64,000 bases of DNA from Bicyclus anynana (GCF_947172395.1 NC_069106.1:6572001-6636000); one strand, 5' to 3'. Positions 33,699-46,009 are shown, numbered from the stretch's first letter. Notes: generated by a model not told the origin, from the letters alone. Made by a program: numbers and translations.

Positions 33699-33951
33699 TT
33701 TTTTTTTCATTCTTTTACAAGTTAGCCCTTGACTACTTATCTTACCTGGTAAGTGATGATGCAATCTAACATTGAAGCGGGCTAACTTGTTAGGAGGAGG
33801 ATGAAAATCCACACCCCACCCACACACCTACACGTCATCGTACCGGAACGCTAAATCGCTTAGCGGTACGTCTTTGCCGGTAGGGTGGTAACTAGCTATA
33901 GCCGAAGCCTCCCACCAGCCAGATCTGGACCAATTAAGAAAATTTCAATCC
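33699..33951 (-). mobile_element. SINE family B, partial
   Basis: TTCTTTTACAAGTTAGCCCT to CAATTAAGAAAATTTCAATC; head missing. Confidence 0.8.
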
Positions 33952-33957
33952 AATAGA

Positions 33958-34085
33958 TTTAGTCCACCATGCTGGCCCAATGCGGATTGGCAGACTTCAC
34001 AAAGGAAGAGAATTTAGAAAATTCTCAGGTATGCATGTTTCGTTACAATGTTTTTCCTTCACCGTAAGGACTTCACCGTACCTTT
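33958..34085 (-). mobile_element. SINE family A, body fragment
   Basis: AGTCCACCATGCTGGCCCAA to TTTTTCCTTCACCGT. Confidence 0.7.
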
Positions 34086-34185
34086 TATAAGGAAGGGGGA
34101 TTTAGAGGCTCATAACTCTGCTCCAATGGAGATTAGCGGGCATAATAATTGACTTCATAATGATCACCATCGTGATGTTAATGAT

Positions 34186-34745
34186 AATAATGATCGAAAC
34201 TGGCAATGGGCACATAGATCGAAGAGCCGATACTCTTTGGGCTCTCAAAGTGCAAGATTGGCGACCCCGCACCGGAAAGCGCATTGTTGGTCGACCCCAC
34301 TAGGTTTTTTTATTTTTTATTCTTTACAAGTTAGCCCTTGACTACAATCTCACCTGATGGTAAGTGATGATGCAGTCTAAGATGGAAGCGGGCAAACTTG
34401 TTAGGAGGAGGATGAAAATCCACACCCCTTTCGGTTTCTACACGGCATCGTACCGGAACGCTAAATCGCTTGGCGGTACGTCTTTGCCGGTAGGGTGGTA
34501 ACCAGCCACGGCCGAAGCCTCCCACCAAGCCAGACCTGGACAAATTAAGAAAATCTCAATCTGCCCAGCCGGGGATCGAACCCAGGACCTCCGTCTTGTA
34601 GATCCACCGCGCATACCACTGCGCCACGGAGGCCGTCATAGGTGGAATTTCAAGCGGGTTGCAAAGAACCGCTGGAATCTGGCGGCTCGAGACCGTTGAT
34701 TGAAAGATCATGCAAGAGGCCCAATGTGCCTGTTAATAATGATGA
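34186..34745 (+). mobile_element. LINE tail (RTE-like) split by a SINE
   Basis: Left part 34186-34317 (CGACCCCGCACCGGAAAGCG, ACCCCACTAGGT) resumes at 34638 (TAGGTGGAATTTCAAGCGGG). The break is at TAGGT, duplicated on both sides. Confidence 0.75.
34318..34637 (-). mobile_element. SINE family B, full length, nested in LINE tail
   Basis: Complete 320-bp copy from A-rich end to CCACGGAGGCCGTCA, with TAGGT on each side. Confidence 0.9.
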
Positions 34746-35030
34746 TGAATTGTAAAGAAGTTACTCCAAAATGTTTTACAGCCCGATAATAAAGTCGAAC
34801 CCAGGACCTTACGATCCTAAGTGAAACAGACAAACTGAATCAACGAGGAAGTTAAGTACAAAATGCAATCGCATTATATAACCCGGTCTCTACTCATTAA
34901 TAAGTAGGTCAAAACTGAATTATATTCGGTGAAATTTTCATTATTTTGAGTTCATTATTATGTTAATGATATGGGTGTGGATTATTACGCTTTTTACGGT
35001 TTTTTTAATCCATACTTTGTATTTTTTTCA

Positions 35031-35328
35031 TTTTTTACAAGTTAGCCCTTGACTACAATCTCATCTGATGGTAAGTGATGATGCAATCTAAGATGGCAGC
35101 GGGATAACTTGTTAGAAGGAGAATGAAATCCGCACCCCACATCTCACGAGGTTTCTACACGACATCGTACCGGAACGCTAAATCGGTTGGCGGTACGTCT
35201 TTGCCAGTAGAATCCAGAATCCAGGCCTGTAACAATTAGAAAAATCGGCACAGCCGGGATATCTCGGGGATCGAACCCAGGACCTCCGTCTTGTAAATCC
35301 ATCGCGCATACCACTGCGCCACGGAGAT
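35031..35328 (-). mobile_element. SINE family B, near full length
   Basis: TTACAAGTTAGCCCTTGACT to CACTGCGCCACGGAGA, with an internal deletion after CAGTAGAATCC. Confidence 0.85.
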
Positions 35329-35736
35329 GTATTTTAAGAGCATGGGTTTCTAAAAAGATTTCAAATAAACCCACGTTACAAGATCCAGGAAATTTCGAAA
35401 GGGCAATTCTGAGCCATGCTGATTAATTAGGGTTTCTTTTAAAAAAAAAAAGATTTTATAGAAACCTATGTTTATTAGGAAACACAAACTTAGGAAGGGC
35501 ATTACCGGAGCCATGCGGTTGTGAAAAAATTACAAAACTAAAACTCTTATAAAAAGTATTTATAAAATTTACCTAGCGGAACAGCTGGCCTATTCACTAT
35601 TTTGGTCATTATTATCATTATCAACCTATTGAAGTGGACAACAAAGTGTACATACTAATGATATCCACCGTAAGCACCGGACATGACATTTGTAATTTGT
35701 TTGTAAAAACAAATCAATTGATACTATTCAATTGAA

Positions 35737-35850
35737 ATGAAATGAATGAAATGAAATATACTTTATTGTACACCAAAAATAATAATAACAGACAAGAAAT
35801 TAACTTAAAAACTAATGTACAATTGGCGGCCTTATCGCTAATGAGCGATC
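35737..35850 (-). mobile_element. CR1-like LINE 3'UTR tail
   Basis: Minus: TTAGCGATAAGGCCGCC ... GTGTACAATAAAGTATATTT, the same tail as at 36810-36895 but inverted. Confidence 0.65.
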
Positions 35851-36067
35851 AATTGATCAATTGATTTGTTTTTCATTTTCACGGGTTGATAATAAATACC
35901 AAAGTAGGAAACAGGTCCACAGGCCAAGTTTCGCTATGACTTAAACTACTCTAACCTGCTTAGGATAAGTCCTAAAGTACGTCAACATTTTACGTTATGA
36001 AGACCTACTCGGTTTCAATACAAAACTGCAATATCCGATGTGTCTGTAGCTATATTTAGTAGATGCT

Positions 36068-36391
36068 AAGAGCCGTGATAGCCCAGTGGATATGAAGATC
36101 CACGATAGTCCATTGGATATGACCTCTGTCTCCGATTCCGAAGGGTGTGGGTTCGAATCCGGTATGGGGCATGCACCTCCAACATTTCAGTTGTGTGCAT
36201 TTTAAGAAATGAAATGTCACGTGTCTCAAACTGTGAAGGAAAAACATCGTGAAGAAACCTGCATACCAGAGAATCTTTTGAATTATCTGCATGTGTGAAG
36301 TCTGCCCATTCGGATTGGGCCAGTGTGGTGGACTATTGGCCTAACCCTTCTCATTATGAGAGGTTAACAGTGAGCCGAATATGGGTTGATA
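36068..36391 (+). mobile_element. SINE family A, full length with head duplication
   Basis: GAGCCGTGATAGCCCAGTGG is followed by a second diverged head (GATAGTCCATTGGATATGAC) before the B box; ends GGGTTGATAATG. Confidence 0.85.
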
Positions 36392-36429
36392 ATGTTTCAT
36401 TCAGCATGCAATACTACTCTATAATATAC

Positions 36430-36895
36430 ATGTAAACTCAGATAAATTCTTTAAAAAACATTCTTTCGTTGTGCAAGCCGTTAAGTTATGGAATGCTCTC
36501 CCTTTAAACATACGGCAATCAAAGACACTGGTCATTTTTAAAAATGCCGTAAAGACTCATTATCTGGTGCAGTAAAGACGATCTGTATATATTATTTCTT
36601 TTCAATATAAGGTATTTATTAGTATATTTTGATAAGTATTTTATTCATTATTGTAGGTATTTGTGTAATATTGTTTATGTATTAGGATGTAAATTATTTG
36701 TATGTATGTGTATTACTAATACTAGGGTTATTTTTGTTTTACGCCACCTGCTGATGTCCTTAAGTTTTCCTAAACCGAAGGTTGCCTGGAAGAAATCGCT
36801 ACTTAGCGATAAGGCCGCCTTCTGTATGCTGATCTCTTCTTAATTTGTTTTTTATTTCACTTGTTTTTGTCTTTGTGGTGTGCAAATAAAGTATA
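36430..36895 (+). mobile_element. CR1-like LINE 3' end
   Basis: Frame reading AVKLWNALPLNIRQSKTLVI then FKNAVKTHYLVQ and stop, the typical C-terminus of CR1-group reverse transcriptases, then a 3'UTR ending TGCAAATAAAGTATATT. Confidence 0.75.
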
Positions 36896-37169
36896 TTTAT
36901 CTTATAAATATCAGACCGTTTTTATATTTTCTCTCGGATATTTTTCGCTCTATTTCATAAAAACAGATCTCTTTGATTTTGTATTTGCACTACTCGTATT
37001 TAGTGAAGTTTTTATTTTAATTTTTAATCAAAAGAATCGAAAGCAATACTCGTTATTGCTGGACTGAGGTGCCTTTGTTTCTTTTTATTACTGTTTGTTT
37101 TATGCTGCTTTGATGACAGGAATTATTTATTAATGAGATAAAAAATAATTCAAAAGACTTCCAACACGA

Positions 37170-37390
37170 AAATTAACTTCCATTAAACTAAAAATCGAAA
37201 AAATAACATCATATGTGCTACCTTCTGATCAGTTTGAAGGTTTCCAAGTCATTGATGTATTAATTAAAACACGACACTGGATTAGCACCGCCTCAAACTG
37301 ATCAGAGCGTAGCACATATGACTGATCAGAACGTAGCACATATGGTGTTATTTTTCTATTTTGAGTTTGGTAATTTTTAGTGTTGGAAAT
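37170..37390. repeat. Inverted-repeat element around CTGATCAG
   Basis: ATAACATCATATGTGCTACC ... TTCTGATCAGTTTGA is mirrored by CTCAAACTGATCAGAGCGTA and TAGCACATATG...GTTATTTTT. Shares sequence with 42885-42975. Confidence 0.65.
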
Positions 37391-37620
37391 CGGTTAATTC
37401 TTTTTTATTAAAAAATAATTTTTCCTTTTTTAGTGTTAGCATATACTGATTGTAAACAATTATAAATTAACTAGCTCCAACATTATTTTCTCATGATTAG
37501 TACCTAAGTCCTACAATTCCAATTTTGAAAATACTACCTTAACTCAAATACAACATTTCACCTCCTCCTTTATCCACATAAAATATGAATATCCAAAAAT
37601 ACGTGAAATGTATCATAACC

Positions 37621-37900
37621 GATGAGGAGTTCCCTTAGCTGTCCTTCGTCTTCTTCACCATCCCTAATGTAGTCACAGCCCATCTAGATGGAAAGTTCTC
37701 ACCAATAGAAATTTATCAAGCCCAAACACTAGGTGGCTACTGTAAACCGACGAGGAGAACCCTTAACTGTCCTTCGTCTTCATCGCCAGACATCTAATGC
37801 AGTCACAACCCATCTAGACGGAAAGTTCTCATCAATACAAATTAATCAAGCCCAAACAAAAGGTAACTGCTGTAAGTCGTTGACGAGTTTCATCGTCTGT
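37621..37900. repeat. Tandem ~123-bp imperfect duplication
   Basis: GTCCTTCGTCTTC, CAGCCCATCTAGATGGAAAG and TCAAGCCCAAAC recur about 123 bp apart, with the start of a third unit at 37864. Non-coding. Confidence 0.75.
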
Positions 37901-38229
37901 GTTTCGGCTCCATCATCAAACCGACTCCAGATCTTCATGATATTGTAGTGGTTTAATATACGTAATGAAAAATTAACAAACGCACTAGTCGTCACTACGA
38001 TTTTCAAAAGGTCCCCTCGATTTCTCCAAAATGCCATCTTCAGATCCTGATATGAAAAAAATAGGAATATTTTTGTATAACCCGCCCTATATACAAAAAT
38101 CTTCCCTTCCCTTTGAGTCCAATACAACATCAGGCAAGAGACACATTGAAGGTTTACATATACAAAATAAAAACATTTCTGTAAAATTCAGAATACAATG
38201 TACAAAGGTATTACCAAGAACGTGATCGG

Positions 38230-38940
38230 TTAATTTCTTACATCGCTTAATATTAAAAGGCAATCCAGGATTAGGGTCCTTTATAAACAAATTTGTTACG
38301 TAAAGGGTCGTCACTCTATAACAGGGTCACATAAATTTGTAATATCTGACGCCCTATCTTTACGCCTGCTCCCAGCTCCATAAGGCTTGGTACAAATCAG
38401 GCTTTAGAGAATACCACCCCTTATACGTTTTGATCATTTTTAATGATAACTCGTACGTGCTTGGGGAAAAACTCGTACGTAGATAGTCCAGGATCCGGGC
38501 AGGATTTTTACATTTGATCACATAAATTTAATTTTCCGATTGTCTTGATCAGTATTGTACGAAATTTCTTGATTCTGGTAGCTAACAGGGTAACTGAAAC
38601 AGGGTAATGAAAACTTCTGAGTGTAAAAACAAGATAATGTACCACGCAATTTTTAGGGCAATTATATTTTTCTGTTAGGCCAAAAATGATTTCGATGAGT
38701 TTCGATGTTATTATGTCAGACTTTTTTTCCCTAGCTCGGAAAGTAATTCTTTGTCCCATGAAATTAACAAAATATTAATATACTCTTGTTGTTGAATCCT
38801 TTAGTAAGCTCATGTACCATTTATGTACCCACTTTCTTCGCTCGTGGGTCATATCTTTTTTATTCGATAGTAGTTTAGATAGATAAACATATGAGTATAT
38901 ACCTATGATGATAAATCCCAAGAGAATCAAAGAATTAAAA
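38230..38940. other. No recognisable feature
   Basis: AT-rich sequence with only short frames; some phrasing (GATTCTGGTAGCTAACAGGG) recurs at 40283 and 51955, so it is probably old repeat. Confidence 0.4.
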
Positions 38941-38979
38941 ACTTATACCTTGGTCATGAAATTTGTCATTCATTTTTGG

Positions 38980-39140
38980 CTGGTGGGGAGGCTTCAGCCG
39001 TGGCTAGTTACCGGCAAAGACCTACCGTCAAGCGATTTAGCGTTCCGGTACGATGCCGTGTAGAAACCGAGAGGGGTGTGGATTCATTGGATTGGATCAG
39101 GTGAGATTGTAGTAAAGGGCTAACTTGTAAAGAATAAAAA
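38980..39140 (+). mobile_element. SINE family B, tail part with deletion
   Basis: GGCTGGTGGGGAGGCTTCAG to GGGCTAACTTGTAAAGAATA. Confidence 0.75.
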
Positions 39141-39997
39141 AAAAAATACCGCAATAGAATTGAGCAAGTTAATAAGTTGATAGCTACTTCAATCAATGGT
39201 CAATCGAAAAGCTTCGACCAACACCCTCAGAAGTTTTGGCTTGAGTATTGGATAAAGGTGTGAGCCTTGTTTCCACATAGGTTTTATAAATAAAAAAGTC
39301 AATCGTGAATACATCATTGAGACAAGTGCTTTTCACCATAAACATCGTTGCTTAACACCAGACCACACCATACGTGATTGAAGTCAAGCGTTTGCTTATT
39401 GTATAATTTAAAAAAAAACATTGACAAACCCCATGAAACCTGCTACCTTCCAAATCTACCACAATCTAAACTCCATAATTGCCTACCGTGCTTATCTATA
39501 GTCAGATGGAATGACAAACTTTCATCCTTCATGAGGTTGATCTTGGATTGATTGATTGATTGCAAGCTCTCTTTCTAACATTGTTCTGCTGAAGTCTTAT
39601 AATCATGTGTATTACGCCTTACCGTCACTCTTGATATAAGGCGTCAATAGATTTAGGTTCCGCAAATGATTGGGGTAAGACAATTCGGACGTTATCAACT
39701 CTCTCCACTTCATCGTCCACACGTTTACTACCGTAGTCCTTATAATTATAGTAATAAGGTAGATATTGGTGTGGATTTTCGTCATTTTAGCTCCGAATTA
39801 CGACATGTCATTATTTTAAGTGGGCATGCTGTTATTGGAAACAGATTTGAGGATTTGAGAAACACTCACAGACTTGAGAACAGGAATTGAGGTTTGAGAT
39901 ACTTACCTTATACCAAATACCTAGTAATAAATATATATACATTTATTACTAGGTATTTATATAAACAATACCTACACATCACTATCTAGCCCCAAGG

Positions 39998-40165
39998 AAA
40001 ACATCATGAGGAAACCTGCATACCTGAGAATTTTCTTAATTCTCCGCTTGTGTGAAGTCTGCCTATCCGCATTGGGCTAGCATGGTGGACTATTTGGCCT
40101 AACCCTTCTCATTCTGAGAGGAGACTCGTGCTCAGCAGTGAGCCGAATATGGGTTGATAACGACA
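39998..40165 (+). mobile_element. SINE family A, 3' half
   Basis: GGAAAACATCATGAGGAAAC to GAATATGGGTTGATAACGAC. Confidence 0.75.
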
Positions 40166-40439
40166 ACTAATAGCCCAGGATCCGTGAAACATTTTTGCAA
40201 TTGATTACTATCAAGTTAATTTTCCGTGAGTGGCTTTATCTTGATGAGACACTCATGTATGATGTATTTACGAAAATTGTTGATTCTGGTATCTAACTGG
40301 GTTACCAGGTAAAAAATTCTGAGCGTCAGAACGAGATAATGTACAATGCAATTTGTAGGACATTGTGGCTGTTAAATTGTATAACTATTAATTAAGCAAC
40401 AGTAAAAAACAGCTTGTCAGCAATATTAAAAAAGAATTT

Positions 40440-40770
40440 TTGACGGCCTCCGTGGCGCAGTGGTATGCGCGGTGGATTTACAAAACGGAGGTCCTGGGTT
40501 CGATCCCCGGCTGGGCAGATTGAGATTTTCTTAATTTGTCCAGGTCTGGCTGGTGGGAGGTTTCGGCCGTGGCTAGTTACAACCCTACCGGCAAAGACCT
40601 ACCGCCAAGCGATTTAGCGTTCCGGTACGATGCCGTGTAGAAACCGAAAGGGGTGTGGATTTTCATCCTCCTCCTAACAAGTTAGTCCGCTTCCATCTTA
40701 GACTGCATCTTCACTTACCATCAGGTGAGATTGTAGTCAAGGGCTAACTTGTAAAGAATAAAAAAAAAAA
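40440..40770 (+). mobile_element. SINE family B, full length
   Basis: TGACGGCCTCCGTGGCGCAG head, GGTTCGATCCCCGGCTGGGC, end TTGTAAAGAATAAAAAA. The clearest plus-strand copy. Confidence 0.9.
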
Positions 40771-41159
40771 GAAGTTGTTTCTAATCAGTTTTTTTAACTG
40801 TTGCTCAATTAATTTTTTTATAAGTCGGTCAAATTGTTTTCACGATTTAAGTATATTTTGTATATAGTCCTACTACACTAGACATTTATTCATCTACTGT
40901 CAGTATCACAACTCTGTAGTCTTTGGTTTTAATATAAAAGTGAATATCACAGAGTTAACGGCTCCCAACACTAACTCAGCACAAATAGGCACTAAATAGT
41001 GAGCTGTCACATACACGCTCGCATACATCACGTCTATTGTTCAGATAGACGCTGTTAGACTAACTAAGGCAACCTATACTATAGCCATACTATAGTGCAT
41101 TGTTTACCGACAACAACATGTTATACGTAGCTGTGGCGAAGAATAGAATTTAGAGTCAT

Positions 41160-41640
41160 TTATTAATTTATTTATTTAAGTTACATTTCCAATATAATAT
41201 TTAACACATGTCATAGATAAAATGTCATAATTATTACAAATGGAACCATGTGGTGAGGGTGTTGTAACTACAAAGTATAGGTAAATTAACTTAACATAAT
41301 TAGATGCGGATTTATTTTATAATATACTTTTGTATGTTGTTAAAAACTCATTAATGTTTTCTTTTTCTTTAATGCTTTGCGGTAATTTATTATATATTTT
41401 AATGCACATTTTGTGCGGGCCAGTACTGAGCATTTTTAAATTTGACTTCGGCTGTACTTCAATTTACGCGTGCTCCTTAGTTTATTTTTTCGTGGCATGC
41501 CATTAAATTTTTTGAAAAAATTCTGGATTTTTCCTTACAAATTTGCATGTTTCTAAGATATATAGACTTGGTAGGGTAGAACTTTTAATGATTTAAAGTG
41601 GGGCAGATGAAGGTAAGCCGTCCCAAAGAAAAGGAAATTC
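41160..41640 (-). mobile_element. LINE RT C-terminal fragment and tail
   Basis: Minus strand reads GPHKMCIKIYNKLPQSIKEK and NINEFLTTYKSIL, a CR1/L2-style RT end, after several stops upstream. Confidence 0.65.
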
Positions 41641-41783
41641 ATACAGTGTGATAAAATCCAGTTTCTTATATATCTAGATACAGTACAACAATGAACATGC
41701 AACAGTACAACAAATGATTTTTAAAGGTAACTTGTTACTCAGCGGATATCGGCGTACACTCTTCGCCGCTGATACGTATAGTA

Positions 41784-42060
41784 TCATCATCATCATTATC
41801 AGTCGATGGACGTCCACTGCCGGACATAGGCCTCTTGCATGGACTTCCGAATAACACGGTCTTGAGCCGCCAGCATCCAGCGGCTCCTTGCAACCCGCTT
41901 GATGTCCTGGGTCCACCTAGTGAAACAGCATTGGGGCATTCCAGCCCGTATTTCAGCACGTTGGGACCCTAACGTCCATCGGTTTTTCGAAGTATGTGGC
42001 CTACCCATTGCCGCTCGCAATGAATAGCTCGCTCCATCGCCTCCTGAATTACTTTGAGTC
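41784..42060 (-). mobile_element. LINE tail (RTE-like)
   Basis: CAGTCGATGGACGTCCACTG to TGAATTACTTTGAGTC; reads WTQDIKRVA and QEAYVRQWTSID on minus. Confidence 0.75.
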
Positions 42061-42252
42061 TTTTTATGAGGGCCTATTATATAATGATATATTATATAGC
42101 CTATGGCATTCCCACAGAACGTAGCTTTCTAGTCGTAGAAGAATTTTCAAAATCGGTCATTAGATCCAGAGGTTACCCCATACAACACCACAAACTTTGT
42201 CTCTGTAATACTACTTTTTTTCATTACTACTTACTATTATTTTATATATGTA

Positions 42253-42736
42253 CTAGCCGACACCCTCGACTTCGTCCGTGTGGAAATCAATGTAAACTTT
42301 CAAGCCCTATTTCACCACTTTAGAGTTTGAATAATAAAAATTTTTGAATTCCATGATATTTCGTAATTTTTTTTTATGATTTATAAACAAATTATTAAAA
42401 CTGTAACTCTAAAAATGAAGGGATTTCCATACAAACTTTCAACCCCAATTTTACCCCCTTCTTATTTTATTTTCGCAGTAAAAAGTATTCTACAACTTTT
42501 TCCGTATTAAGGTCTTAAACCGTGCCAAGTTTCGTTTGAATTCATTCAGTAGTTTCAGCGTGATGCCCAAATATAAAAAAAACACGGACAAACAGACCGA
42601 CAGACAGACAAAAAATCGAAAAAAAAATATTTTTAGCTTTAGTATCGATTATATAATACCCCCCAACAAAAAGTTTCAAAATATCTTCAATGTACGGAAT
42701 GTACAAAATGTACAGAATTCGTATTATAAGTATAGA
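42253..42736 (-). mobile_element. Helitron-like element, 484 bp
   Basis: CTAGCCGACACCCTCGACTT at left and TATTATAAGTATAGA at right, i.e. TCTATACTTATAATA...CTAG on minus. No ORF. Confidence 0.7.
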
Positions 42737-42850
42737 TTCAAGATGGCGCTGGCTTTCTTTATGCCACGCTAACGTTTGTTGTTACAAAAGGTATAAGTAA
42801 AATCTCAAATTGCAAATAAATGTATAAAAATTTTAATAAAAAAAATACAA

Positions 42851-43114
42851 CCGACTTGAAAGCCTAAAAACGTACCCACTAAACTAAAAAGCGAAAAATA
42901 ACATCATAATATGTTTTACCTGCTGATCAGTATGAAGGCGGTGCTTAGCCGGTGATGTATTAATTCAAGCCATGTGAGAATATCTTATAGATTTAGATTT
43001 TGCAGATAGTGTTGTTTCATGTGGTCCTGTTGGAAATGGCTTTAATTAAGTACATACATAAAAAAAAAAAATACCGACCGAATTGAGAACCTCCTCCTTT
43101 TTGAAGTCGGTTAA
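42851..43114. mobile_element. MITE with AACCGACTT terminal repeats
   Basis: AACCGACTTGAAAG at left, CCTCCTTTTTGAAGTCGGTT at right. Interior shares TGATCAGTATGAAGGCGGTG with the 37170 element. Ends also occur at 8862, 28579, 31118 and 59840. Confidence 0.7.
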
Positions 43115-43436
43115 TAAAATTCGACCAGTTTTATTATTAGTATAGATATAGATATAGATTTTTTATTAATATAAAAAATGTTAAATCCTACTCTCTTCTA
43201 CTCTCTCTACTCTAGAGAAGCAGTGTAACTAAAATTTTAGCTTTTATGAATTGAGCTTTCCTTGCGAGAAGAATAGAAATGGCCTAGATCATTTGTTGAG
43301 CGAAGAATACGCCTACATCGCAGCTTACGGCTTACAGATTCAACGGAAAATGCCTGCGATCTAGATTTCCCAGTAAACTTAAGTGACTAATTATGCTTAA
43401 TCTATTTTCTCAGTGTAGTTGAAACTATATTTTTGT

Positions 43437-43772
43437 TAATTCTTTACAAGTTAGCCCTTGACTACAACCTCACCTAATGGTAAGTGATGATGCAATCTAC
43501 TTCTAAGAAGCGAGCTAATTTGTTAGGCGGATGAAAATCCACACACCTTTCGGTTTCTACACGACATCGTACCGGAACGCTAAATCGCTTGGCGGCATGT
43601 CTTTGTCGGTAGGGTGGTAACTAGCCACGGCCGAAGCCTCCCACCAAAATATGACTTAAATGACAATAATTTTTTGACGACAACGAAGGTCCTAGGTTCG
43701 ATCCCCGGTTGGGTCGATTGAGGTTTTCTTAATTGGTCCAGGTCTGGCTGGTGGGAGGTTTCGGCCTTGGCT
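43437..43772. mobile_element. Two SINE family B fragments in inverted orientation
   Basis: 43437-43650 is minus (TTCTTTACAAGTTAGCCC ... CCTCCCACC); 43672-43772 is plus (GGTTCGATCCCCGGTTGGGT ... TTTCGGCC), 20 bp apart. Confidence 0.8.
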
Positions 43773-44339
43773 CAAATAATGAAAAAATTAAATAACTTAT
43801 AATATTATGTAAGATATTAGTATTATAACACCAATAAATCAACTATCGCTTAAAATAAAACAAGATTAGTCTATGAGGTGAACGGATGTTAAGTTTACTA
43901 TTCATTAAAAAAATAAAAAACGTATTTTTGAAGAAAAACTAATTGAAATAAGCCATTGTCCCGACAAATTGTTATTTAAATTAAAGGGGAGTTGTATGAA
44001 ACCGGAATGTCTACCACCCTTAGCGCGATATCTGTATCCCTAGCAAGGGAGTTGGAAAATCAAAACACTATAAAGGCTGTTTCACATTAACGTTTCTTAA
44101 TCGCAGACGATGCGACAGCCTGGCGCGTTAGTCGCGTTGTCATGACCTTATACCACAGAAAAGATATTACAACCAGTAGTTGGACTTCATACTAGAGGTC
44201 GAAACGCGAGCTATACCTACGCTCCTTGAACATGGGGTGATCGTAGGGTGAAGACAGTCGCGACTGTGCCGCGGTGACGAACGAACGCACGGTGTATTAG
44301 CAGAGTAAAGTGTATTATTAGTATTAGATTTTTTTAATT

Positions 44340-44437
44340 ATGACCAGTAGGAAATACTGTGCCGTTTTTGGATGCATGAATTCAAAATTATCCCATCCAG
44401 AGATAACTTTTTTTAAGTTACCTGGAAACTCTGAAAG
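44340..44437 (+). CDS. THAP zinc-finger exon fragment
   Basis: ATG followed by TSRKYCAVFGCMNSKLSHPE and ITFFKLPGNSER. C-x4-C spacing and the FFKLP motif are those of the first half of a THAP domain, a DNA-binding C2CH finger found in host proteins and P-element-type transposases. A possible GT donor follows at 44438 (GTTAAC); otherwise the frame stops at 44451. The second half (Trp, then C and H) was not found within the next 500 bp, so this is the first exon of an unidentified gene or a relic. Confidence 0.6.
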
Positions 44438-44689
44438 GTTAACTTTAAAATAAATTTACTTATTAGTAGGTAGGTACATAATCTTGTATTTTTTAATGGA
44501 TAAGGTGTTTCCTTTTATCTCCAGAATAAAGGTAGGTATCTGGATTAGTAAATAAAGTGAATAGAGTAAAGGAAAGTGATTGACACGATTGAAATATGTA
44601 GCTATACGCGGTTCATGAATCACGATACAGTAGGTACGATAAGCTTGTATTAAAACCTCGACTGCTTGTACAATGTATTGTGTGACTGT

Positions 44690-44930
44690 GCTCGGATCAT
44701 TTGTGTTTTGTTACCCGACTGCGGCAAAGCCCAAAGGAGGAGTATGTGTTTGAATGTTATGACTTGTTGTTGTATGCGGGCGACGGGAGGAAAGGACTGC
44801 GCGGGTGTGAAGTCGTACGCGCTGGGCATCGTTACCCCCCTCCCGGACCGCGCCGACCTTCGGGAGTGTTACGAACAAATTTGCCAAGCACACATACTGA
44901 TAAATGATATGTCATTAGACTCGTCTAGAT
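44690..44930. other. GC-rich segment with overlapping open frames
   Basis: ACCCGACTGCGGCAAAGCCC begins a stretch with three overlapping frames. The plus frame (GIVTPLPDRADLRECYEQIC) is open over 88 codons but unrecognised. The first line resembles a lepidopteran repeat I recall. Confidence 0.3.
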
Positions 44931-45705
44931 AGGCCGAGTGTCACTGGGTAACTTAGTTCTTAAAAAATCAAAATGGCGGATTTTATGCACTTTAATGTGC
45001 AAGCTCATAAAACTTTTGCTCAGCTTGGCATTGGTGACAAGAATTTTAACCGACTTCCAAAAAGAATCGTATCGTATTTACAGCGATATTTCCGTCATTT
45101 GTAAACCGTTTCTTTTTTGTTTGGATGAATATTCTTTCAGGTTAGTCCCATTTTTTTCATGTCAGGATCTGATAATGGCATCCTAGAGAAATCTAGGGGA
45201 ACTATCGTATCGTAGGGACAATTAGTGCGTTTGTTCATTGTTTCATTATCTATTTTAAATCACTACAATTTCATGAAGGTATTTATCTTTTTTTTTATTT
45301 GTTCACGTAGTGTGGAGGTAATACCTAGATGGCATCACCGAAATAAATATGTTTAAGAATACGACCAATCCTTCAAGATCATTGACGTAGTATCAGCCTT
45401 AATTAAATCAACCAATCAAAAAACACGCATTTTCATTTATCACTTCCCATTTTACTACAATTTACAAAGTATTTTATTTGTTTATATAAAAAAAGTTTAT
45501 TTACAATCACAAAACTAAGTGGAAACACAAAGTTAGCAAATGTAATTAAATTGCTGCATGCGGGCAGCCCTATGACATGTTTACGTACCGCGCGGCTGTA
45601 GGTATTTATTTCAAAAATACGGCCGAGTTATTATACTGCTTGTAATATCTTTACTGTGCTTATACTGCGTGGTGTTTACTCTCTGTACAGTAGTAGCATA
45701 GCTTA

Positions 45706-45792
45706 TTCTACTATTGGCCTAACCCATCTCATTCTGAGAGGAGACTCGAGCTCAGCAGTAAGCCGAATATGGGTTGATAATGATGATGATGA
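45706..45792 (+). mobile_element. SINE family A, 3' end
   Basis: CTACTATTGGCCTAACCCAT to GGGTTGATAATGATGATGAT. Confidence 0.75.
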
Positions 45793-46009
45793 CCTGTCTT
45801 CATCCACTTCCTTTACACACATGTTCTCTTTCACACACTCCAAACATCTCTTCTTTGGCCTCCATCTCCTCTTGTGGCCTTATTTAAAGAAAACTCTTTC
45901 GTCCAAAATTCATACAAGATAATGATAATCAATATTCAGCTAAGATAATGATAATAATAATAATAAAGTTTTTGATTATACAAATAAAAGCCGTTGTTTT
46001 TGCTTACAC

